Positions 42,310 to 52,124 of a DNA stretch of 56,637 bases are shown here, piece by piece. Position numbers and translations under genes: made by a program. The stretch is from Chara braunii (lineage: Eukaryota > Streptophyta > Charophyceae > Charales > Characeae): positions 2,467,810 to 2,524,446 of the forward strand of contig BFEA01000044.1 of assembly GCA_003427395.1 (NCBI GenBank), written 5' to 3'. Below the pieces are notes generated by a model, which had not been told where the DNA came from, made no database searches, and saw nothing but the letters and a program-made list of their open reading frames with translations. Every line of letters begins with the position of its first letter. Positions within the stretch are counted from its first letter, which is position 1.

Positions 42310-43260
42310 TGAATCAAAATACTACCGAGTGGAAGATTGACGAAAAGCATGAGAGAAACTTGACAAGGAACATGCACATGACTAGTGGAAGTACCCAAGA
42401 GTGAAGCGGAACATCACCAAGTGGAAGATTCGCGAATAGCATGAGAGAAACTTGACAAGGCACATGCATATGACTAGTGGAAGCTCCCAAGAGTGAAATG
42501 GAACACCATCAAGTGAAAGATTGACAAAAAGCACGAGAGAAACTTGACAAGGTACGTGCACATGAATAATGGAAGCACCCAAGAGTGAAGTGGAATACCA
42601 CCTAGTGGAAGATTGACGAAAAGCATGAGAGAAACTTGACAAGGCACATGCGCATGACTAGTGGAAGCACCCAAGAGGTGGAAATGGATGAGTGAAACTT
42701 GACAAGACTCATGCACATGACTACTGGAAGCACCCAAGTTTGAAGCGGAACACTACCAAGTGGAACTTTGAACGAAAACATGAGAGAAACTTGACAAGGC
42801 ACATGCACATGACTAATGGAAGCACCCAAGATTGAAGCGAAATACCATCAAGTGAAAGATTGACGAAAAGCATGAGAGAACGTGACAAGGCACATGCACA
42901 TGATAAGTGGAAGCACCCAAGAGTGAAGCGAAACACCAAGTGGAAGATTGACGAAAAGCATGAAAGAAACTTGACAAGGCACATGCACATAACTAGTGGA
43001 AGCACCCAGGAGTGAAGCGGAACACTACCAATTAGAAGATGGACGGAAAGCATGAGAGAAACTTGGCAAGGCACATGCACATGATAAGTGGAAGCACCCA
43101 AGATTGAAGCGAAATACCATCAAGTGAAAGATTGACGAAAAGCATGAGAAATGACTAGTGGAAGCACCCAAGAGTGAAGCGGAACACCACCGAGTGGAAG
43201 ATTGACGAAAAGCATGATTGTTGACAAGACACATACACATGACTAGTGGAAGCGCCCAAG
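42310..43260. repeat. Satellite S1, array 2 (about 92-bp unit, inverted)
   Basis: Ten or more units. tgacaagg starts at 42361, 42453, 42545 and 42637 (spacing 92), then one shortened unit (63 bp), then 92 again. On the minus strand the unit contains actagtcatgtgcatgtg and ttgtcaagtt, as in array 1 at 1-640 on the plus strand, so the two arrays are diverged members of one family in opposite orientation. Confidence 0.9.
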
Positions 43261-43269
43261 ATTGAAGCT

Positions 43270-43890
43270 AAATACACCCAACCAAAAAATTGAATGAAAC
43301 TTGAAGAGAAAGATGACAAACACATGCACAAGGCTACTTGAAGCAAAAATCGAAGTAGCGATTTACATGGGAGTGGAGAAATGGACAAGACAAGAAAGAA
43401 GGAAGCTCACCACACTAGAAGAAGCAAGATTCAAAGTAGCAATTTACACCGAAGTGGAATTGACCAAAACTTGGAAGAAAAGATTACAAAACACAGGCAC
43501 AAGGGTAGTTGAAGCAAAAACCAAAGTAGTGATTTACATGGGGGTGGAGAAATGGACAAATTTCCGACAAAACAAGAGAGGGAAACTCACTACACTAGAA
43601 GAAGCAAGATTCAAAGTAGCAATTTACACCGAAGTGGAAAATTGATCAAAACTTATAAGAAAAGATAACAAAACACATGCACAAGGCTAGTTGAAGCAAG
43701 AACCAAAGTAGCGATTTACATGGGAGTAGAGGAATGGACAAAACGAGAGAGGGAAGCTCCCTACACTAGAAGAAGCAAAAAGTAGCGATTTACACACAAG
43801 TGGAAGATTGCGCAAAACTTGGAAGAAAAGATGATAAAACACATGCGCAAGGCTAGTTGAAGCAAGAACCAAAGTAGCGATTTACATGGT
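43270..43890. repeat. S1-derived dimeric satellite (about 170-180 bp unit)
   Basis: Landmark agat(g/t/a)acaaa recurs at about 43311, 43491, 43663 and 43829. Each unit has two related halves of about 90 bp: one with gaagtagcgatttacatggg, the other with aaagtagcaatttacaccg. The segment cacatgcacaaggctagttg corresponds to cacatgcacatgactagtgg of adjacent S1. Open frames here are repeat artefacts. Confidence 0.85.
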
Positions 43891-43949
43891 CAGCTTCTAT
43901 GACTTGAACTTCTATCTACAACAGGTCAGCTATGGACATCATCAGCGTG

Positions 43950-44545
43950 ATGTATGCATGAAGACACCGCTCAAACGGTCCGCTTCTCTTCCACCAGTGA
44001 GTGCCTCGTCACATCGCCCGTTCTCCCTGACTTCCATTTGTCTCACAGCCAATCCCCAGGACCACCGCTCTCCTCCTTCAGCTATGGCGCCAGCAGCCTG
44101 GCTATGGATGCTGCGCCCTGCCTGCTGTGCCCTAGCAGCGTCTTCCTTGCGCCCTGCCAGTGCCTACTTCCTCCTCTGGCTTGGCCCTCCTCCAGCAAGT
44201 GAGTGCGCAGCGCTGCCGCCATTCAACCAGCCAGAATGTCTGAATGAGGGAGCCTCTTCTGTCATTTTGTACTGGCTGCGAGGTGTTTGGCCTGGCTGGA
44301 CTGACTCCCTGGGCCCCGCCGGTAACTGCCCGAGCCCTGGGCCTCGGCATCTTCAACCACCTTGGGGTTGGGCCCTGCCGGTTGGTTGAAGATGCTGTGT
44401 ACAGCAACTTCCCACATGGCCCCCTTTTCCAGCTCACTAAGGCCCTCATGCAGGCTGAGGCCGATTTTGGAGGCCCACCTTCACTTAGGGTGGGAGTGGC
44501 CTTTCTCTAGCGTTGTCTAGTGGCTCAATCCTCGCTGGTGTGTGC
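43950..44545 (-). repeat. LTR B-like relic
   Basis: Minus-strand resemblance to LTR B: ccttcacttagggtgggagtgg near 44480, the seven-base catatcc-type words lost, and gctatggcgccagcagcctggctatgg near 44080 like the LTR interior. No internal element sequence or primer site on either side, so it may be a solo LTR or a fragment. Confidence 0.45.
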
Positions 44546-44574
44546 AGGTAGTATAGCTGTTTCTCTTGTAGACT

Positions 44575-44800
44575 TGTCAATTACTGATAAGCACGGACAA
44601 ATTGGTTCAGAATCAAGGACAAATTGGTTCAGAATGGTGGACAAAATGGTAAATTGGTTCAGAAGAATCATAACGAATTACAAAATTGGTTGAGAATGGC
44701 AGACGAATTGGTTCAGAATGGTAACAAATCGGTGAATGGCTTCAGGATGTTGGCTAAATCGGCTGAGAATGGCGGACAATCTGTTTCAGAATGGTAGAAC
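44575..44800 (+). repeat. Short tandem repeat before the second kinase exon
   Basis: Irregular 20-40 bp repeats of gacaaattggttcagaatgg with variants (gacgaattggttcag, aaatcggctgagaatggc). They end about 130 bp before the splice acceptor at 44929. Confidence 0.85.
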
Positions 44801-44929
44801 CTCTACCTTCCCTATCGACTGGGCAAAGTCATCATTTTTTCATAGTTGTTATTGCTGGTCAATCCTCTCTCTTGAGTCGTGGCGGAGACTTCGCTAATCT
44901 TGATGACTGGATGATGTTCTCCTGTACAG

Positions 44930-45055
44930 ATGCCAGATCTGGACGGGTATGAGACAACAAGGCAGATACGAGAGAGAGAACGACAAGCAAGGCTTGCAGG
45001 GACCGACCCAGTACGGCACACTCTGGTGGTGGCAATGACTGCTGATGTGCTGAAG
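44930..45055 (+). CDS. Hybrid histidine kinase exon, receiver middle part
   Basis: 126 nt, 42 codons, phase 0 at both ends. It encodes MPDLDGYETTRQIRERERQA through VVAMTADVLK. This is the part of the second receiver right after the phospho-Asp: loop MPxLDGYE, helix 3 (TTRQIRERE), a loop of about 15 residues, and beta-4 with the conserved Thr (45038-45040) in VAMTAD. Acceptor tgtacag|ATG at 44929/44930; donor AAG|GTTGGT at 45055/45056, weaker than usual. It joins in frame to the exon ending at 23078. The Lys-Pro strand that ends every receiver must be in a later exon, which I could not find before 56637. Confidence 0.88.
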
Positions 45056-45194
45056 GTTGGTTGTCAGTCTGACTTGGGTTGCTGTCAATGTGTTTGGTCT
45101 CCTTCCCCACTCCGCTTTTGTACAGCTGCCTTGCCAGGCCTGTAACCCTGTCCTCTGTCCCCTGCATCTTGTGTATAGCAATGTCACAACCATA

Positions 45195-45292
45195 GCTACG
45201 CCGGACCGGACCCCGGACTCCGGACTTCCCGGTCACATCCGGACTTCCGGAAAACCGGAATATTCCGAAATATCCGGACCGGTCCGGAATCC
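45195..45292. repeat. CCGGA/TCCGG-rich cluster
   Basis: Many CCGGA and TCCGG words in about 100 bp (ccggaccggaccccggac, catccggacttccgg), including self-complementary ccggaatattccg. It sits in the intron just after the second kinase exon. Confidence 0.8.
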
Positions 45293-45361
45293 CTATTCAG
45301 ATGCCTGTCTGGAACCCCTGTATTTTCCGGGAAAAAAAAACAAACACTGTGGGGGAAATGC

Positions 45362-45400
45362 TCGATCTCAGGTCTGCATCTCAACAGTTCATGGGCATGC
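45362..45400 (-). mobile_element. tRNA-derived SINE, fragment
   Basis: caggtctgcatctcaacag and ttcatgggcatgcaa match the body of SINE copy 1 (caggtctgtatgtcaacag, ttcaggggtgtacc). Neither box is complete. Confidence 0.55.
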
Positions 45401-45504
45401 AACAGAAGGCTGAATTATGCCGTTGGGCCGCATTGGCTATGTTTTTTTGTTTTCGTCAAAAGGGCGACAGCCTTAAGATATCATTGACTGGCCCCAGGTA
45501 ATTC

Positions 45505-45605
45505 AGAATTATTTTATTCTGGACATCTGATTGTATCTGGATTCGAACTTGGGTCCGTATTTCGACAGGTCGTGGGTGTGCAAAGTGGGCCAGGCCCGTT
45601 GGAAT
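45505..45605 (-). mobile_element. tRNA-derived SINE, copy 2
   Basis: The minus strand carries a near-perfect pol III B box AGTTCGAATCC (complement of 45539-45549), a degenerate A box (GGCCTGGCCCAC), and the same tail type as copy 1 (ccagaataaaataattctg). Confidence 0.68.
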
Positions 45606-45837
45606 GCCGTTGGCTTTTTGCCAACGGTCACGACGTGTCCAAAATAGGCAAAAACAGAACTCAAAGAACCCACCAAGTGGCGGGCAGAGGGAAGCATTGA
45701 ACAGAAAGTCCCTGCCCCCCTGTTGCAGGCGCCTCTTCTGATGGGCGTTGTTTTCTTTCTTAAAACGGCATATTCATTTTTGTTTTTCTTTCTGTTGTCC
45801 TTGTGTGTCGTTTGCTGGAATGTACAAACTGTCCAAC

Positions 45838-46927
45838 TGCGAGGAATGAGCCCTCGCGGGGCCTTTATCAAACATGCATATGATCTGTGCAAAGGCCCTC
45901 AGCAAGCCAAGTGCCCGCCCTAAGTGAAGGCGGGCCTGAATATTCACCAGAGGCCAAAATTTGACATTTTCCATATGTGAGTACTCAGGCAGTTGCAGCA
46001 CGCCAGTTAGTTGAGTGGAAGTGCGAGCCTCCCTGTGCTGTGTCGTACAGTTGGGCCCAGGGCACACACACAAAATGCAAGGCAGATACATTACGAAGTG
46101 GCTACGGGCCTGCAAAAAAGCAGCATTGTCGACGTACATACCCCGGGTCCTGTGCAAATGCAGCAAACGGCCCGAGTCTGGAAATACTGGCCGTGCCCAA
46201 CTGTGAAGGGCCCAGGCCCTCAACTGCGCATCTGGGCCTGGGCGCAGGCACTGGGGCCTGACCGGAAGCTATTGGAAGCTCCCCAGCCAGGCCACACGCA
46301 GCCAAACAGAGGCAGCTACTTCCATATAGGGAAGGAGGCAGCCAGGGTCAGGCATTCTGGCCCAAGCTGGCAATGCGGGCACGCTGCTGTGTTGCTGCGT
46401 AAGTGGCTGCATGCTGCGCTAATTGGCCAGGGGCGCGCACGGGCGCTGGAGGTGAGGGTGCTGCAGGGGCAGCGGGGAGCTAGCGGCCATAGCCGGGCTG
46501 CAGGGCGCGGGGCAGGTAGAGGCGACAGGAGGGTCTTCGGAAGGAGGCGCAGAGAGAGAGAGAGTGGGTGTCAGGGGTGATGAGGGGAGATGAGATACGT
46601 ACCTTGTGCATGAGGGAGGTTGGCTATGGTATTGACGTCATGTACATTGGTCTTCAAAGTCAAAGTGAGCCTGTTGTGTGATGCGGCTGTAGTAGATAGG
46701 CAAGTAGTGTAGGCTGGGCGATGGGCGCCAGACAGAGAGGAGCGATGTTGAATACTGTGTTGGTGTGGCCTGAGAGCTTGAACATTGGCTTACAAGTTCA
46801 TTGTATTGCTCTTATTTGGATGGAATCTCGGTGCATTTGTGCTCTCTGCTTTTACATGACTATCCGGACATAAGCGTGATTATGCAACTTGGTCTTTTGT
46901 ATATTGCTCTCACTCATATTCCTTGCA
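45838..46927 (+). repeat. LTR B, complete (5' LTR of B2)
   Basis: 1,090 bp from TGCGAGG to TTGCA, three bases before the primer site. It serves as reference for the split LTR of B1. Possible promoter elements cannot be assigned with confidence. Confidence 0.85.
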
Positions 46928-46930
46928 ATT

Positions 46931-46942
46931 TGGTATCGGAGC
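46931..46942 (+). promoter_or_regulatory. Primer-binding site of B2
   Basis: TGGTATCGGAGC, one mismatch to the initiator-Met-tRNA-complementary consensus TGGTATCAGAGC. Confidence 0.88.
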
Positions 46943-48218
46943 TGGTTCAAGATCGCCTATCTGCCGCAGGCGACATTGTTACTTGGTGCGCTGATGATGC
47001 TTCTGTGCAGCGAGGATACATTGGCGCTGGCTTGTGAAAGTGGCACCCAGGTAGAGGGGTGAGCCGCTGGAAGGCTGTGGTGACAGCATGGGAGCTGTGG
47101 CAACAGCGGATGTATGTACGATGATGAGAGCATCCTGATGTGGCATTTGGCTGAGGTGGCACTGCATTTCGTTTTGGGTGGTGCCGAGGCTACAACCGGT
47201 CTTCAAAATGCACATTCAGCTCAATTTACGGTGAGAAATCTGTGGTTGGGGGCATCTATCTCCAGGTACGTTGTTCTCTTACCTTATCTACCCTCACAAT
47301 CTCTTTTTACGGTGAGGAAGTGAGTCCAACCTTGAGTGTCCTCTCTTTTGTGTAAGGAGTCGTGAGCGCTCTACCTTGACAGATGACATTCTTCCCGGTG
47401 GCGCATCTGGCAGGAGAGGGCGGTGCCTCTGAAGGGCCCTGGTCGAAGCACGGGTCATGGTCACCATGCCCCCATGGGAGTAGTACACGCAGGCCATGCT
47501 GCTTTGGCCTTTGAAGGATCTTTGCTGCGCTGATAGAAGGGGTGTGCTGACTGACCAGTCCTATGCAGACGCTAACCAGACCGTCTATAAATATCTCTGG
47601 CAGTGGTCTAAACTGTCGACTGGTTGTGATCGTTGTCCTGATTGCGACGTTAAATAATTCCTGAGGACCTTGGGGGCTGTCCTTAAACTGCCTCTTGATC
47701 AGCCAGATCAGTCAGACGTAAGGCTCGTTGCACTCGAGGATAAAGAACGGGCAATTATGGTCATAAGCATATTCCTTGGGCACAGGAATGGGCCGTTAAT
47801 GGCATTTAATGCACACCTTAGACACCGCTGCTCGATGATGCGGACATGCACGTTGGATAGAGGGGAGGGATCAACTGTCAATCACAACTATACCCATTGT
47901 GCATACATCTGCTCACACGATTTATTTTTTATTTTTGATTAGTCGGTGGACAGACTGTTGACACCTAACAGACAGCCTAGATTAGTACTATAGTGTTCTA
48001 CCATAGCCAGTTTTGATCGAAGCTGCTGTGAGTGAAACTAATCAAGGTAGGAGTAGATCATGTGTACAGTTTGTGTGAATGCTATTGAGACCGCTTGATC
48101 AGTAGCCTAGGCAACTTACGGAATATTTATTTATTTTTATTGATTTTTCAACAAGGTCAGACACATGTTGTGGTAGGCTCCAGTGAGAGCATTAGTGCAG
48201 ACAGTGTCTGCTTAGCAA
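46943..48218 (+). other. Untranslated leader of B2
   Basis: About 1.28 kb aligned with the B1 leader. No shared long frame. AT-rich toward the gag start (48120-48150). Confidence 0.7.
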
Positions 48219-49803
48219 ATGAGTGGACCAGGCAGTGGTGCTGCAGGAAAAAGAGTGACACATCAGGAGTCCCTTAGGGTCCTATAGTTCACCAAGCCTT
48301 ACCCCCGGGTGGAGAGATGGCTCTACGATAGGAGGCAGCAGCCGAACGCTTACAAAGGGCTAGGGAAGCGGCAGCAGCAGCCGAGTGTATGCTAGCAGCG
48401 GCAACAGCCACTGTATCAGCTATGGCTACTTCTGCTGCTACCACCGCAGCTACCATAGCAGCTACATCTAGTCAGATGAGTGTAGACATGCCTTTCACTT
48501 CGCAGGCCACATCCAGCTCAGTGGCGACAAGCTCTCCCACTTAGATGGTGGGCTTGCAGTTCAGCTCGCCACCTCCACGCACTAGGGAAGCCATTGAACT
48601 CCAGCAAGTGGAGTTGATCCACTTACGACTAGAGAAGGAACTTAAAGAAGCTACTGAAAAGGAGAATGAAATTAGACCTAGGAAAGCTAGACTAGAGAAT
48701 AGGAATGCGGTCAAAGCTGCCGTAGAAGGTTTAGATGCATTGTCATTGATAACACGCAGATCCTCAAGGCAGGCCTCTTGTCCATGCATGCATACATGGA
48801 CAACAAACTGGATGCTATCCAGGATACCCTTGACCAGATACTGAGCACCATGCAGGGAATGGGAAGAGCTTTCCCATCTCCAATAGGTGGGCCCAGTTTC
48901 TGGCCTCCAGTTTTCCCATCGCTGGTCTCCTCACCGGTGACGAGTGGCCTTACTATGTTTTAGATTAGCAGTTCACCAAGTGGTACTTCAGCAGCAGCAG
49001 CACAGACTGTTGCTTCATCTTCTGGAACAACGGCTGCAGCTACACAGCAGCCGGTCCCGCCAGCGGGACAGCACCCTTGGTACCCCAAGACACCACTGAA
49101 GCCACCCTCAACCTTCTCAGGTGATAAGAAAGATGAGGCTCTTGACACCTGGTTGAGAATGGTTACAGTGTGGGTCAGGGGAAAGAGGACGGTGGTAGAG
49201 GAAGAGGTGATCACTACCACATCCTATCTGGAAGGTTCGGCAACGCGATGGTTAGAGGGATTGGTGGCTTCAAAGGGATTCAGAAGAAACATGAGTGATT
49301 GGGCGAAGACCCATACTTCAGAGAGTTTTATGGACTTGGTAGAAGCGTGTTGGCACAACCCACAACAGGCCCAGCAAGCCACTGATGCGAACCCGACTTG
49401 ATACGAGGAAGTACAAGAACGTGCGCGAACTTACCTCCATCGTAGAACGTCTCATTGTAGTCCTTGGGGTTCGCTGTGATCCGCAGGTCTTAATGACCAT
49501 GTTCTTGAGATGTCTTCCCACAGACGTCCGGAACTTGCTAGCCAGTGAGGCTCGCCTTGAGTACCACACGTTTGAGACCTTTAGCAGAAAGTCCTTAATT
49601 TTAGAGGCCACGCTAGGAGGTGCTCAACAACCCTCTACCGATAGAAGAAAGAAGAAGAGTCCACAAGAGTGGAAGAAAAAGGGTAGTCGATTGATGATGG
49701 TTGATTCCGATGGGAATCAAACCGAGATCGATGATGTATCTGATCTTGTGGACGGTTTAGAGTTGGACGGCGAGGAGTTAGCTGAGGGTAGCAGCCTTGC
49801 CTC
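48219..49803 (+). pseudogene. B2 gag
   Basis: Start ATG at 48219 (MSGPGSG), matching B1. Several stops lie in the first 110 codons. The coiled-coil part (QQVELIHLRLEKELKEATEKE) is at 48590-48660. After a frameshift near 48750 comes MHAYMDNKLDAIQDTLDQIL (48781), then the capsid segment HPWYPKTPLKPP and GDKKDEALDTWLRM (49070-49160), YLEGSATRWLEGL (about 49230) and, after another shift at about 49390, the capsid end (YKNVRELTSIVERLIVVLG, MTMFLRCLPTDVRNLL) and an acidic tail to 49810. Same order as B1. Confidence 0.86.
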
Positions 49804-51004
49804 TTGGTAAAGGTTAAGGCAGGCGGCTGCGGCAAGGGCGGTCAACCAAAGGGTCAACTACGGCTTGGGTGTGGGCGGTTATGGATCAAGATGTGTGGCG
49901 TGATCGATTCGCAAGGTGCTTGTATCAACTGCGGTAAGTACGGTCGCCACAGTTTAGGTCAAGAACACGAAGGTTACGCAAAAGATTGGTCCCAAAGGTG
50001 GCTTTGGAGGATCATTCTCCCAAAGTGGAACCTCTGCGAGGTCCAGTTCGGGAAACACATCGGACCAATAGAAGTTATAGTTGCTTCTACTCCTGATGAA
50101 GTGGGCGACGTACCCTCCCCATTTCAAGAGTTGGTCGAAGCTATCGACTCTTTAGTCACCCCACAGACGCATACCGACCCAACGATACTCTATTCGTTGG
50201 ATGTGTTTGAGGCCTTAGAGGACTTGCAAAGTGAGTGGTCGGCAAGGGACCCTCGCGAGTCTTGGGTGGCACTTAGTAGAGGTCCTAAAGGGGAGCACTT
50301 CGCTGTGGAAGTTAGTGTGGGTGGCCGCAAGTGTGGTGCCTTCGTAGACATCGGCTCCACTCAAACCTTCATAAGTCGCGACTGCGTTGAGAGACTGCGC
50401 CTAGGGGACCGGGTGCAGCGCCTTAGTAGACCAGTAACATCTACTTTGGCCAACAAAGAGCGCATGTTGGTTGAGGACTACGTCAAGGATATATTCTGCA
50501 CCTGGTGGGGAACTTAACCATAGGATTTCGTACCTAATGAGCGACGACTTACCATGTGACATGTTGTTGGGTATGTACTACCTCGAGGTTGCCAAACCGC
50601 AGTTTGACTGGGACCGAAAAGTGCTTAAGCATGTACGACGACAACGGAGGACAGTCAGACTTGCCAACTACAAAGCTAGCAGTCTGATAGACATTTACAT
50701 GTGTATGTGTGCATCAGCATTTTATAACTACTATAAACAAAACCAAGAGGAGGGTATGTACTTAGTCTTTGTCTCTGAGAAAGGGAAGGTCGTTAAAACA
50801 ACCCCAAAGATAGAAGGCGTGGTCGCAAAATATCCCGATCCGTTTGAAGAGCCTTCAAGAGAAGTAGACAGGGAGGTTGTCCATGCTATAGAGATCATCC
50901 CTGGGAGCAAGATACCCAAATGGAGAATCTATAGGATGGTTTCGACCGAGTTGGACGAATCGACAACTAAGAGAGCTTACAGAGATGGGTTGGATACGAC
51001 CTAG
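49804..51004 (+). pseudogene. B2 nucleocapsid remnant and protease
   Basis: Frame 49804-50517 begins with a decayed zinc knuckle (CINCGKYGRHSLGQEH; the final Cys is lost), linker with SLVTPQTHTDPTI and EWSARDPRESW, and the retropepsin active site AFVDIGSTQTFIS (Asp at about 50350). After a one-base shift near 50500 the protease continues (LNHRISYLMSDDLPCDMLLG) to a linker ending at a stop at 51004. The first half of the protease is well conserved with B3, so the assignment is secure. Confidence 0.86.
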
Positions 51005-52124
51005 TACCTCCCCCTTTGGCTCACCAGCCTTATTTGTACCAAAGAAGGGGGGGACATTAAGGATGTGCATTGATTATAGAGGCCTCGATGCCATCACCGT
51101 GAAGAACGCAGAGCCTCTACCACGCATCGATGACCTGTTGGATAGGGTGCAGGAAATGTAAGTACTTCACAAAGATAGATTCGAAGTCCGGTCACCATCA
51201 AATTGCCATTAGACCTGAGGACCAGCACAAAACCGCGTTCCATACCAGGTACGATCTGTACGAGTTTGTGGTGATGCCCTTTGGCCTTTGCAATGCCCCG
51301 GGAACATTCCAGCACGTCGTGAATCGGATATTCCATGACTACCTAGATAAGTTTATCGTCGTGTATCCCAACGACATTCTTATCTTTAGTAGGACAGTCG
51401 AGGAGCACGCTCAACACTTAGACACTGTTCTCTCACTCCTACGATAGCACAAGTATGAGATTAACTGAGAGAAATGTGAGTTCGTTCGCACTAAAATCTT
51501 GTACTTGGGTCATGAGATATTTGCGGATGGGATCAGGCCTGAAGATGCAAAGGTGGCTAGCATTCGTGACTGGCCACGACCTCGGTCTGTGATTGAGGTC
51601 AGATCATTCTTAGGGATGCCTGGCTACTACCGCAACTTTGTCAAAAACTATAGTACGGCGGCCAGCCCTTTGACTGATCTCACTCGCCTTGACACCATGC
51701 GAATGGACCGACGAGTGTGAAGCTGCTTTTCAAGCGATTGAAGCATGCTCTCACGCACCATGAGGTTCTCATGGTTCCCGATCCTCAGAGGCCATTTGTA
51801 GCGACCACTAATGCAAGCGAAGATAGCATTGGCGCAATATTGGCTCAAGAGGAAGATAATAAGTTTAGGCCAATCGAGTACATGAACAAAAAGATGCCTT
51901 CTAAGAAATTAGCGAAGTCCACCGACGAAAGGGAACTCTATGCCCTTTAGAAGGCACTTGTCCATTGGAGACACTATCTGTTGGGAAGGTTCTTCTATAT
52001 GAGAACTGACCATCAGATGCTCAAGTGGATCAAGACACAACCTGTTCTCTCCGATGCACTCAAACGATGGATCGAGGCCATAGACCAGTTTGACTTCAAG
52101 TTAAGCGATAGTATAACAAGGTTG
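51005..52124 (+). pseudogene. B2 reverse transcriptase and RNase H, truncated
   Basis: RT fingers ([19 protein letters not shown], about 51036), a shift near 51157, then palm (VVMPFGLCNAPGTFQHVVNR, 51270) with catalytic YPND (51364-51375) instead of YLDD. Stops follow at 51446 and 51466. Thumb and connection: ILYLGHEIFADGIRPED, RSFLGMPGYYRNFVKNYS. RNase H is at 51717-51950 (FVATTNASEDSIGAILAQEE, where Asn replaces the catalytic Asp), a stop, then FFYMRTDHQMLKWIKTQPVL. The YNKV motif survives at about 52115 and homology ends at 52124. Confidence 0.88.

Larger units (their letters stand above)
23079..44929 (+). other. Intron of the hybrid histidine kinase, 21,851 bp
   Basis: Donor GTGAGT at 23079 and acceptor tgttctcctgtacag ending 44929. 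Both sides are phase 0. The join restores the conserved receiver motif FMDVQ|MPDLDGYETTRQIR, the normal sequence after the phospho-Asp. It contains a SINE, gypsy remnants (B4, C, D, B3), M50/T/E repeats, S1 satellites and an LTR relic. Intron status is inferred from protein continuity; a cDNA would prove it. Confidence 0.85.
45838..52124 (+). mobile_element. Ty3/gypsy element B2 (family B), 3' truncated
   Basis: Complete 5' LTR, primer site, leader, gag, protease, RT and part of RNase H. It ends within RNase H at about 52124, where a GC-rich block begins; integrase and 3' LTR are missing. Multiple stops and frameshifts. Same family as B1 and B3. Confidence 0.88.

Noticed and set aside
42382-43388. 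Overlapping minus frames with repeated peptides, and the possibility of a CRISPR-like array
   Set aside because: Units are contiguous, with no unique spacers between constant repeats. It is a satellite in a eukaryotic genome.
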